DNA of 64,000 bases from contig NZ_AUBE01000014.1 in the NCBI RefSeq assembly GCF_000429085.1, forward strand, positions 1-64,000, given 5' to 3'. The position numbers and the translations under genes were made by a program. Position 1 is the first letter of the stretch, and every line of letters begins with the position of its first letter. The notes under the pieces were generated by a model that worked only from the letters and a program-made list of their open reading frames with translations, was not told the origin of the DNA and did no database searches. The DNA is from Streptomyces flavidovirens DSM 40150. Lineage in GTDB: Bacteria; Actinomycetota; Actinomycetes; Streptomycetales; Streptomycetaceae. Shown piece by piece: positions 62,508 to 64,000 of the stretch.

Positions 62508-63511
62508 TCAGGACCTGCCGACGGGGAGCTGGAGCAGGTCCTCGCCGACGACGAGCAGGTGTTCCCGCAGCGGATCGCCGATCTCCGCCGGCAGGGTCGC
62601 GACGAGCTGGTCGACGAACACGGGGTCGATGACCTCGTGGACCAGGTAGTCGGCGTCCTGCGCCAGGTCGATGAGGTTGTCACTGACCCCGGTGTCCCCG
62701 GAGAACACGACCGAGCCGTCCGGGGTGTCGAACCGGTAGGCGAAGGCGGGTGCTGTGGGGTGGTGGTCGACCAGCGTGGCGGTGACCTGGACGTCGGCGT
62801 CCTCCCACACCGGGACGGGAGAGGCGAGCCTCGGCGGCTTGCCCTGCGGGTCGATGGTCCATGTACCGGACAGGTCGATGTCGTGTACGGAGAACAGGGC
62901 GTCCGGGCTGGTGAAGTTGCTGTCCCGCGCCCGGTCGTTGAAATCGTTCGCGAACGTCTGCCGCAGGTAGCCGGTCATGGCGGAGATCCCCGGTGTGGGG
63001 TCGTCCGGGTTGAACACCGGTGCGCGGGCCTGCCCGGCGGGAAGACCCGAGGCAGGGTGCCGCGGTCTCCCGGCCCGAACACCTCGATCGCGGGCAGGGT
63101 ACGCCCCACGGTGTTCATCGGTCCGGTCGCGTAGAGAGCGGGCCAGTCGGTGACGTGATCGCTGTGCAGGTGGGTCAGGAAGACGGCCCGTACAGCCGAC
63201 AGGGAGGAGCCGAGGCCGCTGCGCCCGCCGAGACCGCTCTGGACAAGTCGCTGCTGCGCGCCCGCCCCCAGGTCCACGAGGTGGACTCGCCCCCGGTGGA
63301 CCACGGCGCTGGAGACACCGCACCGCGCTCCGTCGATCCAGGCCGGCCCGCCCGCCGTCCCCAGGAGCACAAGACGTGTCCGGTGCCCGTCGGCTCCGGG
63401 ACGGCGCCGCACGGATCGTGCGGCGGCCGGGCTCGGGAAGGGAGTCCCCTTGGCTGAGGACCCGCGCGACGACATCACACACAGTGGACACACTCCTTGC
63501 TCGCTGGACAT
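62508..63511 (-). pseudogene. Metallo-beta-lactamase-fold hydrolase with frameshift
   Basis: The first part reads RTRLVLLGTAGGPAWIDGA, VHLVDLGAGAQQRLV and RAVFLTHLHSDHVTDWPALY (HxHxDH zinc motif). Near 63045 the frame changes; the rest (RAPVFNPDDPTPGISAMTGY, FDTPDGSVVFSGDTGVSDNL, DADYLVHEVIDPVFV) contains the further metal Asp and His. Arylsulfatase/RNase Z-like subgroup. One indel separates the halves, so it may be a sequence error. Confidence 0.75.
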
Positions 63512-63529
63512 GACATGAAGAGGGACCGG

Positions 63530-64000
63530 CTACTTCTGGGGGGCACTCCCCGCAGCGCCGGCCGCCGCCCCGCGACGGAGGAAGAGCAGCAGTACGCCGC
63601 CCACCGCCGCCGAGGTGAGTCCGAGGACGCCGACGGCCGCGGCCAGGCTGCCTGCGAGGCCGTCCAGGGCCAGCAGTGCGAGCGGGCACACGAACTCGCC
63701 GCCGAAGAACGCGGCCAGCCACAGTCCGGTGCCCCGGCCGCGGTCCGCGTAGTCGAGCTTGGACATGGCCAGGGTGAGGAGCGAGGGCAGGAGGACGCCC
63801 GTTCCGAAGCAGTTGAGGACGGCTCCGACGATCAGAACAATGGGGTTGCCGGCGAGGGCCATCACGACGAATCCGGCCGCGCACAGTGCGAATACGGCGG
63901 GGAGCCTGCGCGCCGGCGTGCCGGAGAACTTGGTGAAGGCGATGGAGCCGGTCACGGTCGCGGCGCTCGCGATCGCGGTGGCCGCCCCGATGGCGCCCGT
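63530..64000 (-). CDS. MFS transporter, C-terminal part (runs off right edge)
   Basis: The last ~156 residues of a membrane transporter are inside the window: AVFALCAAGFVVMALAGNPI, VGAVLNCFGTGVLLPSLLTL, GTGLWLAAFFGGEFVCPLAL, then a cytoplasmic RRGAAAG tail. The frame stays open to position 64000, so the start lies beyond it. The substrate is unknown. Confidence 0.8.
   Translation of the reverse strand, partial: TGAIGAATAIASAATVTGSIAFTKFSGTPARRLPAVFALCAAGFVVMALAGNPIVLIVGAVLNCFGTGVLLPSLLTLAMSKLDYADRGRGTGLWLAAFFGGEFVCPLALLALDGLAGSLAAAVGVLGLTSAAVGGVLLLFLRRGAAAGAAGSAPQK

Noticed and set aside
60935..62683. A 582-codon minus-strand frame
   Set aside because: It is antisense to the DHA2 exporter; no protein family features.

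Overview
The sequence looks like a Streptomyces (or very close actinomycete) chromosome. GC is high with strong third-position GC bias, GTG/TTG starts and tight ATGA/GTGA overlaps are common, and the typical Streptomyces protein families are present (DnaE1-type polymerase, DUF5133-like protein, IclR/TetR/MarR regulators, many MFS transporters and IS elements). No rRNA, tRNA or CRISPR was seen. Several genes are split by single-base frameshifts, and there is a 38-base G run, so some breaks may be sequence errors rather than mutations.

Layout. 1-1041: IS1380-type transposase with an internal stop. 1331-4864: dnaE. 5196-10728: a forward operon-like group with an alpha-oxoamine synthase, a GFA-type zinc protein, a DUF1579-like protein, a PGM1-like ATP-grasp ligase and a MalY-type aminotransferase; this is a candidate small-molecule (keto-pseudopeptide) pathway. 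11103-12257: acyl-CoA dehydrogenase. 12440-16240: nested IS elements (IS3 remnants, an intact-looking ISL3-family element with 71-bp inverted repeats, an IS5-family copy). 16603-25114: a lower-GC NRPS-like gene set (KASIII-like acyltransferase, A-PCP didomain, 2OG-Fe dioxygenase, free PCP, acyl-CoA-dehydrogenase-like flavoprotein, free A domain) broken by a decayed ISAs1 element. 25347-28334: divergent nuclease-like and AlbA_2/Schlafen-like proteins, a possible defence pair.

29243-53369 is the most interesting part: a 24-kb catabolic island that can be read as one pathway from flavonol glycosides to acetoacetate units. GH78 rhamnosidase, GH3 and GH1 glucosidases would strip sugars from rutin-like glycosides. 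A monocupin quercetinase would open the flavonol ring, and a co-transcribed esterase would cleave the resulting depside to protocatechuate and 2,4,6-trihydroxybenzoate. A gamma-resorcylate-decarboxylase-like amidohydrolase would then give phloroglucinol. A single operon carries an SDR, a 3-hydroxyacyl-CoA-dehydrogenase-like enzyme, a cyclase-family hydrolase and a BKACE. This is the same family set as the reductive phloroglucinol pathway known from anaerobes (phloroglucinol reductase, hydroxyoxohexanoate dehydrogenase, dihydrophloroglucinol cyclohydrolase, triacetate acetoacetate-lyase). Two aromatic-acid MFS transporters, a sulfatase and a Rieske O-demethylase-like two-component oxygenase complete it. 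A near-identical palindromic operator occurs at the quercetinase/MarR promoter and 15 kb away in front of two XapX genes. The island is bracketed by two copies of a 19-bp direct repeat (28963 and 53999).

53558-64000: decayed genes (IS1380 remnant, frameshifted hypotheticals, truncated isochorismatase hydrolase, an MFS::GH3 deletion fusion), then a CBS protein, TetR, MarR with a DHA2 MFS exporter, a frameshifted metallo-beta-lactamase-fold protein and a partial MFS gene running off the right edge.
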